A DNA stretch of 35,532 bases, from assembly GCA_003219465.1 (NCBI GenBank), contig QHOX01000172.1, positions 1 through 35,532 on the forward strand, in the 5' to 3' direction. The notes beneath the pieces were generated by a model, which was not told where the DNA came from, made no database searches, and was given only the letters and a program-made list of their open reading frames with translations. Both the position numbers and the translations under genes were made by a program. This stretch comes from Verrucomicrobiota bacterium (lineage in GTDB: Bacteria; Verrucomicrobiota; Verrucomicrobiia; Chthoniobacterales; UBA10450). Of this stretch, positions 7,676 through 15,534 are shown piece after piece; positions within the stretch are counted from its first letter, which is position 1; the number at the start of each line of letters is the position of its first letter.

Positions 7676-9448
7676 TCAGTCGGAGAGGTTTTCCTGGGCT
7701 TCAGGCGTTTCGTTCGTCTGGCTTGTTTTGACCTTCTTTGCCAGATTTTTGGTCACCTCTTTGCTCTTCTTTTGCTTTGTTCCCCGTTGTTTGCGCGGAG
7801 TGTTCTGCGTCATCGCCGTGGATGTGGGTAAGGACTTGGTTAGCGGGTGTGGGTAGGTGTACGGTCCGGTGTAATTAACGCCATTTACCGAGTCCGCGTA
7901 GCTTGTAAGAACTGCACCTGGCGTGCTCTCTGGAGGAAAACCGTGCCTTAAATTGAAAAAATCGCGGCCTGAGACTTCGGTGGGAATCCCACCGTTACTA
8001 AATCCGAGGCTGTGACCAGTTGGCGCGTGAACGTTGTTCCACGAGTAGCACGGCTCAAGCTGTTCATTAGGCCACTGGTGCGGACAGGGCGTAGCGCACG
8101 TGGCAGCGCCCTTGCCACGCGCTGGTTGATCCAAGGCGATTAAGACACGATAAATTCGATAGGTGTCACCAGAATTGAACACCAGTGGCGCACCGCGATC
8201 ACCGCTGCCGTAATAATTGTAGGTGATGGTGGTGGCTGTGTTGGAAATGATGTAAGAACCGTGGAGATACGCTGCCGAAGAAGGATTGGTGTTCATCACG
8301 CTGTATCCCGCCCACTGATTCACTGTCCAACGCTTGCTTGAATCCTGCAGTAGACCGCCAGCATGACTGGTCGATATAGTCCCGCTCTCATAAAGACCAT
8401 GTGAATCGTTGGAATCCCACGGATTGTTTCCAGTTGCTAAACCGAAATAGCTTAGATCATCGCCAATAGCACCGATCATGCGGTAATCATCCATGACTGA
8501 GAGATAATCGCTGCCGTTCTCTGTGCCAAGAAAAGTGTTATCGTGCCAGATAGCAGAACCACTACGCAGTTGCGACCCGCTGTGGCTCATTGTCCAGTTA
8601 AAGGTATTGTCGTAGGATTCATACACACGGCAGCCACGCTGGACTCCGCCCTCGGTGCCATGTGAGTTCGGCGAAGCGTTCTGGAAATAGTTGTGGCGCA
8701 CGACGTAACGACTTCCAACCTTGGCGTCAATGTTGCCGCTGGTTTGCACCGTGCCTGAGCCACGGATGGTATTGTCCTCAATGAACCAGAACTTTTCCGT
8801 GCCGTAGTAAGGAAAATCGGCCCAAGACCCGTTCCCGTTACTATTATCCCCCCAGGTATCGTGCCACACCAGAAACGACAGAGCCGCAGCCAAACAATCA
8901 AACACGTTGTGATCCGCCACGCCATAAATCCAGCCGAGCGCCCAGACATAGTAGCCTTGGTAAAGCGATGAAAAATGACAATTATCAATTCGGATAGCCG
9001 TGTTTGGGGTTGCGCCGCCGCTTTGCACTTGCACCGCCCAAGGCCCATACGTGCCACGCGCCCCGGCGGCAAACGTGATCCCGGTTAGCCTGAACGCCTG
9101 GTTCGGCGCAAGCGTTGCCTTGATGATACCAGCGCTAGAACCGCTGACCTGCGGGTTATTGTCGAGGATAACCGTAGCATCGTTCACGACCGGGGTAGCC
9201 GTGCCCGCGCCGGTGATTGTGGTCTGGCCTTGTATCGTCACGCCTTTGGTAACGTCCAACTTGGCGGTCCAACTCGCCCTTCCAGCCGGAACGGCTACTG
9301 TGTCACCTTCGTGCGCTGAAGCAATCGCGGACTTAACATCTGGGAGCGCCGCGCTTCTTGCCTGAATAATGGCTCCATCCCCCTGGCCGGGGGCAGCAGC
9401 CAACAATGCCGCGATAACCGCCGTGAGCTGCACTAAAGGATGGCGCAT
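7676..9448 (-). CDS. Secreted right-handed beta-helix protein (pectate-lyase-like fold)
   Basis: From the ATG at 9448 the protein begins MRHPLVQLTAVIAALLAAAPG, a Sec signal peptide, preceded on the minus strand by GAGAAGG eight bases upstream. Short Gly/Asn-rich strands follow (for example GVTIQGQTTITGAG and CHFSSLYQGYYVWALGW), as in parallel beta-helix polysaccharide lyases and EPS epimerases. The C-terminal 50 residues are Lys-rich and probably disordered. No catalytic set can be assigned by eye. In an EPS operon it may bind, cleave or epimerise the exported polymer; that is inference. An ATG at 9532 overlaps the Wzy stop (ATGA) and would add 28 polar residues before the signal peptide. I prefer 9448 because of the ribosome binding site and the signal peptide. 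Confidence 0.82.
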   Translation of the reverse strand: MRHPLVQLTAVIAALLAAAPGQGDGAIIQARSAALPDVKSAIASAHEGDTVAVPAGRASWTAKLDVTKGVTIQGQTTITGAGTATPVVNDATVILDNNPQVSGSSAGIIKATLAPNQAFRLTGITFAAGARGTYGPWAVQVQSGGATPNTAIRIDNCHFSSLYQGYYVWALGWIYGVADHNVFDCLAAALSFLVWHDTWGDNSNGNGSWADFPYYGTEKFWFIEDNTIRGSGTVQTSGNIDAKVGSRYVVRHNYFQNASPNSHGTEGGVQRGCRVYESYDNTFNWTMSHSGSQLRSGSAIWHDNTFLGTENGSDYLSVMDDYRMIGAIGDDLSYFGLATGNNPWDSNDSHGLYESGTISTSHAGGLLQDSSKRWTVNQWAGYSVMNTNPSSAAYLHGSYIISNTATTITYNYYGSGDRGAPLVFNSGDTYRIYRVLIALDQPARGKGAATCATPCPHQWPNEQLEPCYSWNNVHAPTGHSLGFSNGGIPTEVSGRDFFNLRHGFPPESTPGAVLTSYADSVNGVNYTGPYTYPHPLTKSLPTSTAMTQNTPRKQRGTKQKKSKEVTKNLAKKVKTSQTNETPEAQENLSD

Positions 9449-9528
9449 TCGTGCGGCCTTCTCATGTAACAAGTCAGCATCGCCGGCGGAATTAAGTTGC
9501 GACGAACATGGGGTTGCCAGGCGCGATC

Positions 9529-10947
9529 TCATTCCGGCAAATAGGTTAATTCCCTTGCATCTTCTAAGTCGGCCGTGTCGGCGGATTGCAACACTGGTTC
9601 GCCTTCGGAAACTGGATACTCCAAAGCAATAATGAAAAAGACAAACCAGATCAGACTAAGGCCTTTGAACGCAGACTCAGTCCAGTTACACAGTAGTACA
9701 GCAACAAGAAGGCCCATCCGAAAGCGGCCGAATTGGAAATTCGTCAAGAGTCCGAGATGTATTTTGCGGAAGGTTGCGATGATCCACCCTGCTAACATGA
9801 ACAAGCCTATCAGACCCAGATTCAAATAGATCTCAAGATATCCGTTGTGCGCCTCATCGGGATGCCACCAGTGCGTTTCCCACAACGTTTTGAGCCGGTC
9901 TCCCATCCAAAAACTCTCAAAACCGACGCCAAAGACTGGATTGGTATCCATCGCTAATAACTCACCCCAGAGCTGGCTTCTGCCTGTCATCGTGGACTCA
10001 TGACCGCTGAGGTCCACCACGCGTCCAGAAATTCCGAACGTGAGTTCCGCTGCCACTAACGCGATGATGGCGAGTAGCGCATACGTGCCGACTAACCTTT
10101 TGTTCACAGACCCCAAACCAAGCAGCATCATCACCAGTATTCCGGTCAGCAAGGACAAAAAAGACGTTGCACTGTGCGCTTGCCAAAGAAGCCAGGAAAT
10201 CATCACCAGGAAAACCACATCCAAACGAAGCTCATCGCGCCGAGCCCTGCTTTTTGCCGCTGGATAGGTTTGCAGGAAATTCCAGACAAAGAAGAACCCC
10301 AAAACCAGGCAATCGCGACCGAGTCCATTTTTACCTTGGGTAATGCCATTATTCGCAGGGAGACCGGTCCATTGGTCGAATTCCCGTCCCCATTCAGGAT
10401 AGTATTTAATGAACAAAATGGAGAAAGGAACTAGCACATAGGCACTTCTTTTCATCAATCTTGCCAGCGCTTCTGCCGGGTCTGGTTCGGTGAACAGAAC
10501 GAGTGCCATAACGGGATGACCGAGTACCTTGATCCAATGCTTGAAAGCGACAAAGGGATAGTCCGACCAAGTTATAGCAATAAGGCAGTAGAGAAGAAAT
10601 GCCACGAGCCATCCATTATTGCGGAGGACCTCTGAGAGATTGACCTGCCTTTTACTAAGAACGTAAAGACCGGCTATGATCAGCGCGGAGTAGACCCCGG
10701 CGTCGAGCGGAGTTCCTTCCTCTGTTGAACCGAGAGTTTTGAAACCTAACACCTCGAGCCACTGGGCCGCAGACCTCGACCCCATTAGCAGCACCCAAAC
10801 AACCGGCAGCCAAAGTGCACCAGTTACATTGGGCCGTTCCCGGAAGTCCCGCCGGAAGAGGAAGACAACGAACACCATCGTGGCCAGCAACGCCACTGAC
10901 GGCGATAAGCCAATAACGCTTGCGATCCTCGGTTCAATGAAGCTCAT
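9529..10947 (-). CDS. O-antigen ligase/polymerase-like membrane protein (Wzy_C)
   Basis: The 472-residue protein has roughly ten hydrophobic segments. A large periplasmic loop ends in WWHPDEAHNGYLEIYLN, the conserved HNxxLExxxxxG block of the Wzy_C/O-antigen ligase family. Upstream of it lie GRSQLWGELL and NPVFGVGFESFW, also typical. The family polymerises or ligates lipid-linked oligosaccharide on the periplasmic face of the inner membrane. In this operon, with a Wzz/Wzc-type chain-length protein and no other polymerase candidate, Wzy polymerase is the likeliest role. The 3' end overlaps the alternative start of the beta-helix gene by four bases. Confidence 0.88.
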   Translation of the reverse strand: MSFIEPRIASVIGLSPSVALLATMVFVVFLFRRDFRERPNVTGALWLPVVWVLLMGSRSAAQWLEVLGFKTLGSTEEGTPLDAGVYSALIIAGLYVLSKRQVNLSEVLRNNGWLVAFLLYCLIAITWSDYPFVAFKHWIKVLGHPVMALVLFTEPDPAEALARLMKRSAYVLVPFSILFIKYYPEWGREFDQWTGLPANNGITQGKNGLGRDCLVLGFFFVWNFLQTYPAAKSRARRDELRLDVVFLVMISWLLWQAHSATSFLSLLTGILVMMLLGLGSVNKRLVGTYALLAIIALVAAELTFGISGRVVDLSGHESTMTGRSQLWGELLAMDTNPVFGVGFESFWMGDRLKTLWETHWWHPDEAHNGYLEIYLNLGLIGLFMLAGWIIATFRKIHLGLLTNFQFGRFRMGLLVAVLLCNWTESAFKGLSLIWFVFFIIALEYPVSEGEPVLQSADTADLEDARELTYLPE

Positions 10948-11030
10948 AACAGAGAGGGAATTAAGGCCTTTCTATCCACGGCTAGGTTCGCTCTGTGCCT
11001 ATGAGAAAGTTACCGATCAGGCGATTTGAG

Positions 11031-11762
11031 TCAGACCAATGCGTAGCTGCCGATCTCGAGGCGCGCCAGGATCGCCTGGAATTGGTCGCTCATGAGATAG
11101 TCCGATTCGATCTGAAGGATCGGATGCGTCATCACTTCGACATTGCTGGACTTCGCCAAGGCCAGCACTCGATCCATCTTTTTCTGTTGAATAGTCTGCG
11201 TTAGATCAAAGAAATAATCCGGAAGACGGTATCTGCGTTGCAGCCGACGATCGATCAAAGCTCGGTACGCCCGGTTTATGCGACCCTTTTCGTCAGGCCA
11301 GAAGGAAAAATTTCGGCGTATTCTCATTCCGGATTGAATGAGGTTGCTAAAAAGCAGGTTTGCGCACAGATGCATGTGATGATGCCCGTCAATGTGTGAG
11401 GGCGTTTTCCCAAACAAACGCTCGAATTCTGTTGCTTGTGCGCTGTAGGAATAAGCAAATTCCCTTCGCAACCACGGGTTGTAGACGATCTGCGCGTACT
11501 TGTTTCGCCTCAGAAAGCTGATGATTCGGTCCTGGCAATGTCTCAGGTTTTCCGGGCAACTGCCGTCGGTAAAAGGCTCGGTAAAATTGAGGTGAAGTCC
11601 GACATCTAACCCGTTCGCGCTGGCCAGCTCAGCCGCGCGCTCGGAATCCGACATGAAAACCATGGCGCTGACTGACCTAATCCTTCCCGCCTTATAACAT
11701 TGTAGAGCCGCCTCCGTCTCAGCTGGCGAGCGGCCAAAATCATCGGCATTGATGATCAGCAT
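11031..11762 (-). CDS. YdjC/ChbG-type carbohydrate deacetylase
   Basis: The sequence starts MLIINADDFGRSP, the YdjC signature with metal-binding aspartates near residues 7-8. It then has VGLHLNFTEPF and HIDGHHHMH, which supply the metal-binding histidines. The family (ChbG, HpnK) removes N- or O-acetyl groups from amino-sugar oligosaccharides through a single metal ion. The 243-residue length is normal. It is probably cytoplasmic, as there is no signal peptide. With the two NodB-like deacetylases of this locus, it points to a polymer built from N-acetylated sugars whose acetylation is adjusted. It sits 18 bases after the dehydrogenase-like gene. Confidence 0.88.
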   Translation of the reverse strand: MLIINADDFGRSPAETEAALQCYKAGRIRSVSAMVFMSDSERAAELASANGLDVGLHLNFTEPFTDGSCPENLRHCQDRIISFLRRNKYAQIVYNPWLRREFAYSYSAQATEFERLFGKTPSHIDGHHHMHLCANLLFSNLIQSGMRIRRNFSFWPDEKGRINRAYRALIDRRLQRRYRLPDYFFDLTQTIQQKKMDRVLALAKSSNVEVMTHPILQIESDYLMSDQFQAILARLEIGSYALV

Positions 11763-11780
11763 TCGATTGGGAGTTTGAGC

Positions 11781-12551
11781 TTATGACCCAGTCGCCGCAG
11801 GGGGCAAAGAAATGTCTGTTTCTCGCCACCCGTCGGAACTAAGATTTTTCTGCTTAAGAGTGTTTGACTTCATGACAGCCTGCAGAAGCCCAGAGCGGAA
11901 TTCCTCAAGCAAAATGGCGATGTTCGGCATGACGCAGTGGCCGCCTATTACCCCAGGAAAATACTTCACGGGCGGGAAGAATTTAATCTCGTCGTAAAAC
12001 GACACGACTTCGTCGTAATCGGCTCCAAGCGTCGTGCAATAGCGCTCGACCTCTTGTGCCCATGCGATCAGCAGCCCGAAATACGTCGTTTCGGTGAGTT
12101 TGGCAATTTCGCTTGCCTCTGGAGACGCGAGCAACTTGGTTTTCATCCCGACGCCCTCAAAATGTTCGATGGCGCGCTGGCCCGATTGCTGGTCGAGCGC
12201 TCCAACAAACTTTGTATAATGCAACATTTCCTCCTGCATCCGGACGTGCTTACCCCGAACCGGGCTGTGTACGACTGCGGTTCCGGATTCAACGGCAATG
12301 CTGCGGGTGGTTCCAGGAGCAACCGTGCTATTGATTACCGTAAGGGCAGGCCGGTACTGATCAATGTATTCTACTACTTGTCGAAGGAACTGGCGATTTT
12401 GAAATGGGAAGCAAATATGCATAACATCGCACCGGGAGACGGATGCGGGTTGATTGATATCTACTCCAAAGGTTTGATACCGGCTCTTCATGATCTCCAG
12501 TAAAGGCTTGCCAACCTCGCCTAGGCCAACAATGACAACAGTTGGATGCAT
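11781..12551 (-). CDS. Short nucleotide-sugar dehydrogenase-like protein lacking the UDP-binding domain
   Basis: The protein begins with VVIVGLGEVGKPLLEIM, an NAD-binding GxGxxG fold. It continues with VINSTVAPGTT and a middle domain containing EIAKLTETTYFG (position of the catalytic Lys in UDP-glucose/UDP-ManNAc dehydrogenases) and GGHCVMPN (position of the catalytic Cys). At 256 residues it is about 130-180 residues shorter than UDP-sugar 6-dehydrogenases and stops where the C-terminal UDP-binding domain should begin. It may be a truncated WbpA-like enzyme or a real short subfamily acting on another substrate. The downstream diamino-uronate genes would need a WbpA activity, so the assignment matters, but it is not proven. 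Confidence 0.75.
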   Translation of the reverse strand: MHPTVVIVGLGEVGKPLLEIMKSRYQTFGVDINQPASVSRCDVMHICFPFQNRQFLRQVVEYIDQYRPALTVINSTVAPGTTRSIAVESGTAVVHSPVRGKHVRMQEEMLHYTKFVGALDQQSGQRAIEHFEGVGMKTKLLASPEASEIAKLTETTYFGLLIAWAQEVERYCTTLGADYDEVVSFYDEIKFFPPVKYFPGVIGGHCVMPNIAILLEEFRSGLLQAVMKSNTLKQKNLSSDGWRETDISLPPAATGS

Positions 12552-12597
12552 AGCTGAGTCTGACTCTTCTGGTGCTCTAGCCCGTGGCAGTTGGCAT

Positions 12598-12657
12598 TAG
12601 GAGGTGATCGACGTGCCTACAACACAGAGAACCGTTAACGGTGGTTCAGTTATCTGA
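12598..12657 (+). other. Perfect extended Shine-Dalgarno on the plus strand with a 14-codon ORF
   Basis: On the plus strand taggaggtgatc (12598-12609) matches the complement of the usual 16S rRNA 3' tail and is followed at 12613 by GTG and 14 codons to a TGA. All neighbouring genes run on the other strand, so this may be chance. No protein family is recognisable. Confidence 0.2.
12631..12642. other. 12-base perfect palindrome after an aminotransferase stop
   Basis: The sequence accgttaacggt is its own reverse complement and lies three bases beyond the stop codon of the aminotransferase gene at 12646. It has no adjoining T-run, so a classical terminator is unlikely. It could be an operator or a processing site. 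Confidence 0.35.
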
Positions 12658-13824
12658 TAGAACTGGCGTTCGACGCTCGATACCGATCAAGTTCGCAGCC
12701 GTCAGCTCAATTACTTTCGGGGATTCCGAGCTCCAAAAATGCGAGATCACGTTAGCTACATGCGTGATCGCCTCTTCCGGCATTTCTGGATAGATCGGCA
12801 ATGACAGGATACGGGATTGGTTGAAGTAAGCGGCCGGAAAGTTTTTCGGAACGTGGCCGAGATAAGCGTAGGCGGGATAAAATGGCAGCGCTTTCGCATA
12901 GTGCAAACCGGTGGAGATCCCTGCCTGGCTGAGATGCTCCCTTAAAGCGTCCCTGTTTTCCGTACGAATGACATAAAGGTGATACACATGGTCGCGATCG
13001 GACTTCACAGTCGGTGTAATAACATCGCCCACGTCTTCCAAAAGCTCGTTGTAAAGTGCAGCAACACGACGCCGCGCAGCAGTCCACGCTGGCAAATGGG
13101 GCAATTTTGCATTCAGAATAGCTGCTTGCAGCCCGTCCATGCGACTGTTCATTCCTTCCATGATGTGATCGGCTTTTCCGCCGTGGCGCGCGAATGTTGC
13201 CATCCAATCGGCCAGCCGATCGTCATTGGTTACAACGCATCCAGCATCCCCATAGGCGCCCAGGTTCTTTCCCGGATAAAAGGAGAACGTCGCAACGTTA
13301 CCAAAGGTTCCCACAAGCTGTCCTTTATAGCTGGCGAGATGCGCCTGGGCGCAATCTTCTATAACCCACAGGTTATGCTTTCTTGCGATGGCCATGATCG
13401 CGCCCGTGTCCGCCGGCTGTCCATAAAGATGAACCGGAACGATGCCAACGGTGGCAGGTGTGATCTTTTTTTCGACGTCAATCGGATCAATCGTGAAGGT
13501 TTCCTCGTCCGTGTCACAAAACACGACCCGACCGCCAGCTTGTGTGATGGTCTCGGATGTCGAGATCCAGGAGTGTGCCGAGGTGATGACTTCATCGCCG
13601 CGTTTCAAGCCAAGGCCTCTCAGGGCAATGTAGATTGCGTCGGTCCCGTTCGCGCACGAAATGCAGCGCTTTACACCAACTGTTTTCGCCCATGTCTCCT
13701 CGAATGCGTTCACGTGCGGTCCGCGAATGTAGGCTGACTGGGCAATCACTTCGGCAATGGCTTTGTCAATCTCGTCTTTGATCGACAGGTATTGCGCGTG
13801 CAGGTCAACGAAGGGGATTTTCAT
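12646..13824 (-). CDS. DegT/DnrJ/EryC1 sugar aminotransferase, WbpE-like
   Basis: The protein starts MKIPFVDLHAQY and shows the family landmarks: SCANGTDAIYIAL (cofactor phosphate binding), VIEDCAQAH (Asp contacting the pyridine nitrogen), SFYPGKNLGAYGDAG (PLP-binding lysine) and MNSRMDGLQAAIL. At 392 residues it is full length. Family chemistry is PLP-dependent transfer of an amino group from glutamate to a ketosugar nucleotide. Lying beside a left-handed beta-helix acetyltransferase and a Gfo/Idh/MocA oxidoreductase, it matches the WbpB-WbpD-WbpE set that builds UDP-2,3-diacetamido-2,3-dideoxy-uronic acid. The ATG at 13824 is chosen because the family N-terminus begins there; the frame upstream is open but has no homology. 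Confidence 0.92.
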   Translation of the reverse strand: MKIPFVDLHAQYLSIKDEIDKAIAEVIAQSAYIRGPHVNAFEETWAKTVGVKRCISCANGTDAIYIALRGLGLKRGDEVITSAHSWISTSETITQAGGRVVFCDTDEETFTIDPIDVEKKITPATVGIVPVHLYGQPADTGAIMAIARKHNLWVIEDCAQAHLASYKGQLVGTFGNVATFSFYPGKNLGAYGDAGCVVTNDDRLADWMATFARHGGKADHIMEGMNSRMDGLQAAILNAKLPHLPAWTAARRRVAALYNELLEDVGDVITPTVKSDRDHVYHLYVIRTENRDALREHLSQAGISTGLHYAKALPFYPAYAYLGHVPKNFPAAYFNQSRILSLPIYPEMPEEAITHVANVISHFWSSESPKVIELTAANLIGIERRTPVLSDN

Positions 13825-13901
13825 GGAGCAGCGGTCAGAAGTTAGCCGTCTTCGCGTAACGCTGCGGCGGACCAAGGAGGTCAGACGGCAAAAGGTTAGC
13901 G

Positions 13902-14459
13902 TTAGCGCAATAACCGACGAAGGAGGCGAGCGGGGTTGCCAGCGTAAATGCCGGGGACGGTTATATCTTTGGTAACAACTGCGCCGGCTCCTATGACCAC
14001 GTAATCGCAGATTGTGACCGGAAGGATCGTAGCATTTGTTCCAACACTTACCCGATTGCCAAGTTTGGTCGCACGCCAAAGCTCTGGTTTTCCGGCAGGT
14101 CCACCGTCGTCGAACAGATCGTTAATGAACATTGCGCCGTGAGAAATGAAGCAGTCGTCACCTATATTGACGAGATCGCAGATAAAGGAATGGGATTGAA
14201 TGCGGCAGCGCTTCCCGATCGTTGCCCCCTTTTGTATCTCGACGAACGGCCCGATGAAACTATCATCTCCGATCGTACAGCCATAGAGATTGACCGGCTC
14301 AACAACGGAGACGTTTTCACCGAACTTCACATCGACGATGCCGATTGATCGAAGCCGCGGCGCAGTGTTCGAATCTGATCGCTCCGCGATTGGGTTTACA
14401 AACGCGCTCGGAGAGCGGGCTTCACCTTCGCGTTTGGCTGTATCAAGACCACGCATCAT
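13902..14459 (-). CDS. Left-handed beta-helix N-acetyltransferase, WbpD-like
   Basis: Hexapeptide repeats run through GCTIGDDSFIGPFVEIQKGATIGKR in two blocks and continue to VVIGAGAVVTKDI and AGNPARLLRR, the usual C-terminal end of sugar O/N-acetyltransferases. The insertion GAMFINDLFDD with its conserved Asn and the later ATKLGNRVSVGTNATI match WbpD/WlbB-type enzymes, which acetylate the 3-amino group of the UDP-diamino-uronate using acetyl-CoA. The ATG at 14459 (followed by a second ATG) lies 14 bases after the stop of the oxidoreductase. The first 35 residues look non-conserved, so the true start could be later. The frame is open upstream inside the oxidoreductase gene, but that stretch has no hexapeptide character. 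Confidence 0.88.
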   Translation of the reverse strand: MMRGLDTAKREGEARSPSAFVNPIAERSDSNTAPRLRSIGIVDVKFGENVSVVEPVNLYGCTIGDDSFIGPFVEIQKGATIGKRCRIQSHSFICDLVNIGDDCFISHGAMFINDLFDDGGPAGKPELWRATKLGNRVSVGTNATILPVTICDYVVIGAGAVVTKDITVPGIYAGNPARLLRRLLR

Positions 14460-14473
14460 TGAAGGGCCGCAGG

Positions 14474-15493
14474 CTAAACGGCGGGATGCTCGCGCTCTCG
14501 GAACGGACGGGCGCGTTCGAGGATGGAAACGACCGCGCGCGCGTGGGTGACGCCGGTAAGCGGCACGCCCCCATTCAGAACGCAATCCGCAAAGTGCTCA
14601 GCTTCCACTCGCAATGGCTCGGTGAACTTGATCTGAGGTAAAAGCACGTCGCCGCTGCGGTAATTGAAATGAAGCGGTTGGGGACTGTCGAAATCCATGT
14701 TTTCGCCAAGGATTGCCCGCCGGTCGATGCCTTTGTCATAAATGGCGATCTTGTTCTCAGCGATGTCGTCATAGACGATCATTTTCCGGGAGCCGACGAC
14801 AATCATTTTGCGAACCTTTTGCGGGTCGAGCCAGCTCACGTGGATGTTAGCAATGATCTTCCCCGGATACTGGAGGTTGAGAAAAACAACGTCATCGATT
14901 CCATCCTGCATGTACGCCATGCCTTGTCTGGAAACCGAGACGGGTTCCGGGTTTCCAAGCCAATATTGGATGATGCTGATATCGTGGGGTGCAAAGTTCC
15001 AGAGCGCATCGATATCCGCGCGGATACGACCAAGATTCAAGCGCTGGCTGTAGATGTAGCGGATTTCACCCAGCTCGCCGGCATCAATGAGCTGCTTTAC
15101 GTACCGGACGGCAGGATTGTAGATGAAAGTGTGCCCAGCCATGATCACTAGGTTGCGTTGCGCGGCATACTGGCTCAGCTCATCGACTTCGCTTGCCTTG
15201 GTCGCCAGAGGTTTTTCGACAAACACGTGTTTACCTGCATCGAGCGCTTGCCTGGCTAAAGCAAAATGCGTCCCAGCGGGCGTCGCGACGACTACCGCTT
15301 TAACTTCGGGATCTTTAAGTACTCGATCGCATGATTCTAAGGCGATCGTGCGAGGAAAATTCCTTTTAACAAAAGCGCGCCGTTCTTCGCTCTGATCCAC
15401 AACATATTTGACGGCGCAATTTTGTAAGGCGGAGAAGTTGCGGAGCAGGTTAGGACCCCAATAACCGCAGCCGAATTGCGCGAGACTTAGCAT
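14474..15493 (-). CDS. Gfo/Idh/MocA oxidoreductase of the diamino-sugar set (WbpB-like role)
   Basis: The 339-residue protein begins MLSLAQFGCGYWGPNLLRNF, a Rossmann nucleotide-binding motif. FVEKPLATKASE (catalytic lysine region), GHTFIYNPAV and [13 protein letters not shown] with its conserved His follow. The pattern is that of NAD(P)-dependent sugar oxidoreductases that sit next to DegT aminotransferases. Its role would be oxidation of C3 of a UDP-uronate to give the 3-keto substrate for the aminotransferase. It is clearly paralogous to the gene at 24239-25387: both share GCGYWGP, the VGSRxMIVYDD strand and the WLxPxKxRxM block. The ATG at 15493 is chosen because the dinucleotide fold starts two residues later. 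Confidence 0.9.
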   Translation of the reverse strand: MLSLAQFGCGYWGPNLLRNFSALQNCAVKYVVDQSEERRAFVKRNFPRTIALESCDRVLKDPEVKAVVVATPAGTHFALARQALDAGKHVFVEKPLATKASEVDELSQYAAQRNLVIMAGHTFIYNPAVRYVKQLIDAGELGEIRYIYSQRLNLGRIRADIDALWNFAPHDISIIQYWLGNPEPVSVSRQGMAYMQDGIDDVVFLNLQYPGKIIANIHVSWLDPQKVRKMIVVGSRKMIVYDDIAENKIAIYDKGIDRRAILGENMDFDSPQPLHFNYRSGDVLLPQIKFTEPLRVEAEHFADCVLNGGVPLTGVTHARAVVSILERARPFREREHPAV

Positions 15494-15534
15494 CGGAAAA
15501 GACAATGCTTCAAGCGTTGAACACTTAAGCCGGC

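Noticed and set aside
12979-13737. Long plus-strand open frame (252 codons)
   Set aside because: Lies wholly antisense to the DegT aminotransferase, which has every family motif; the plus-strand translation has no recognisable domain.
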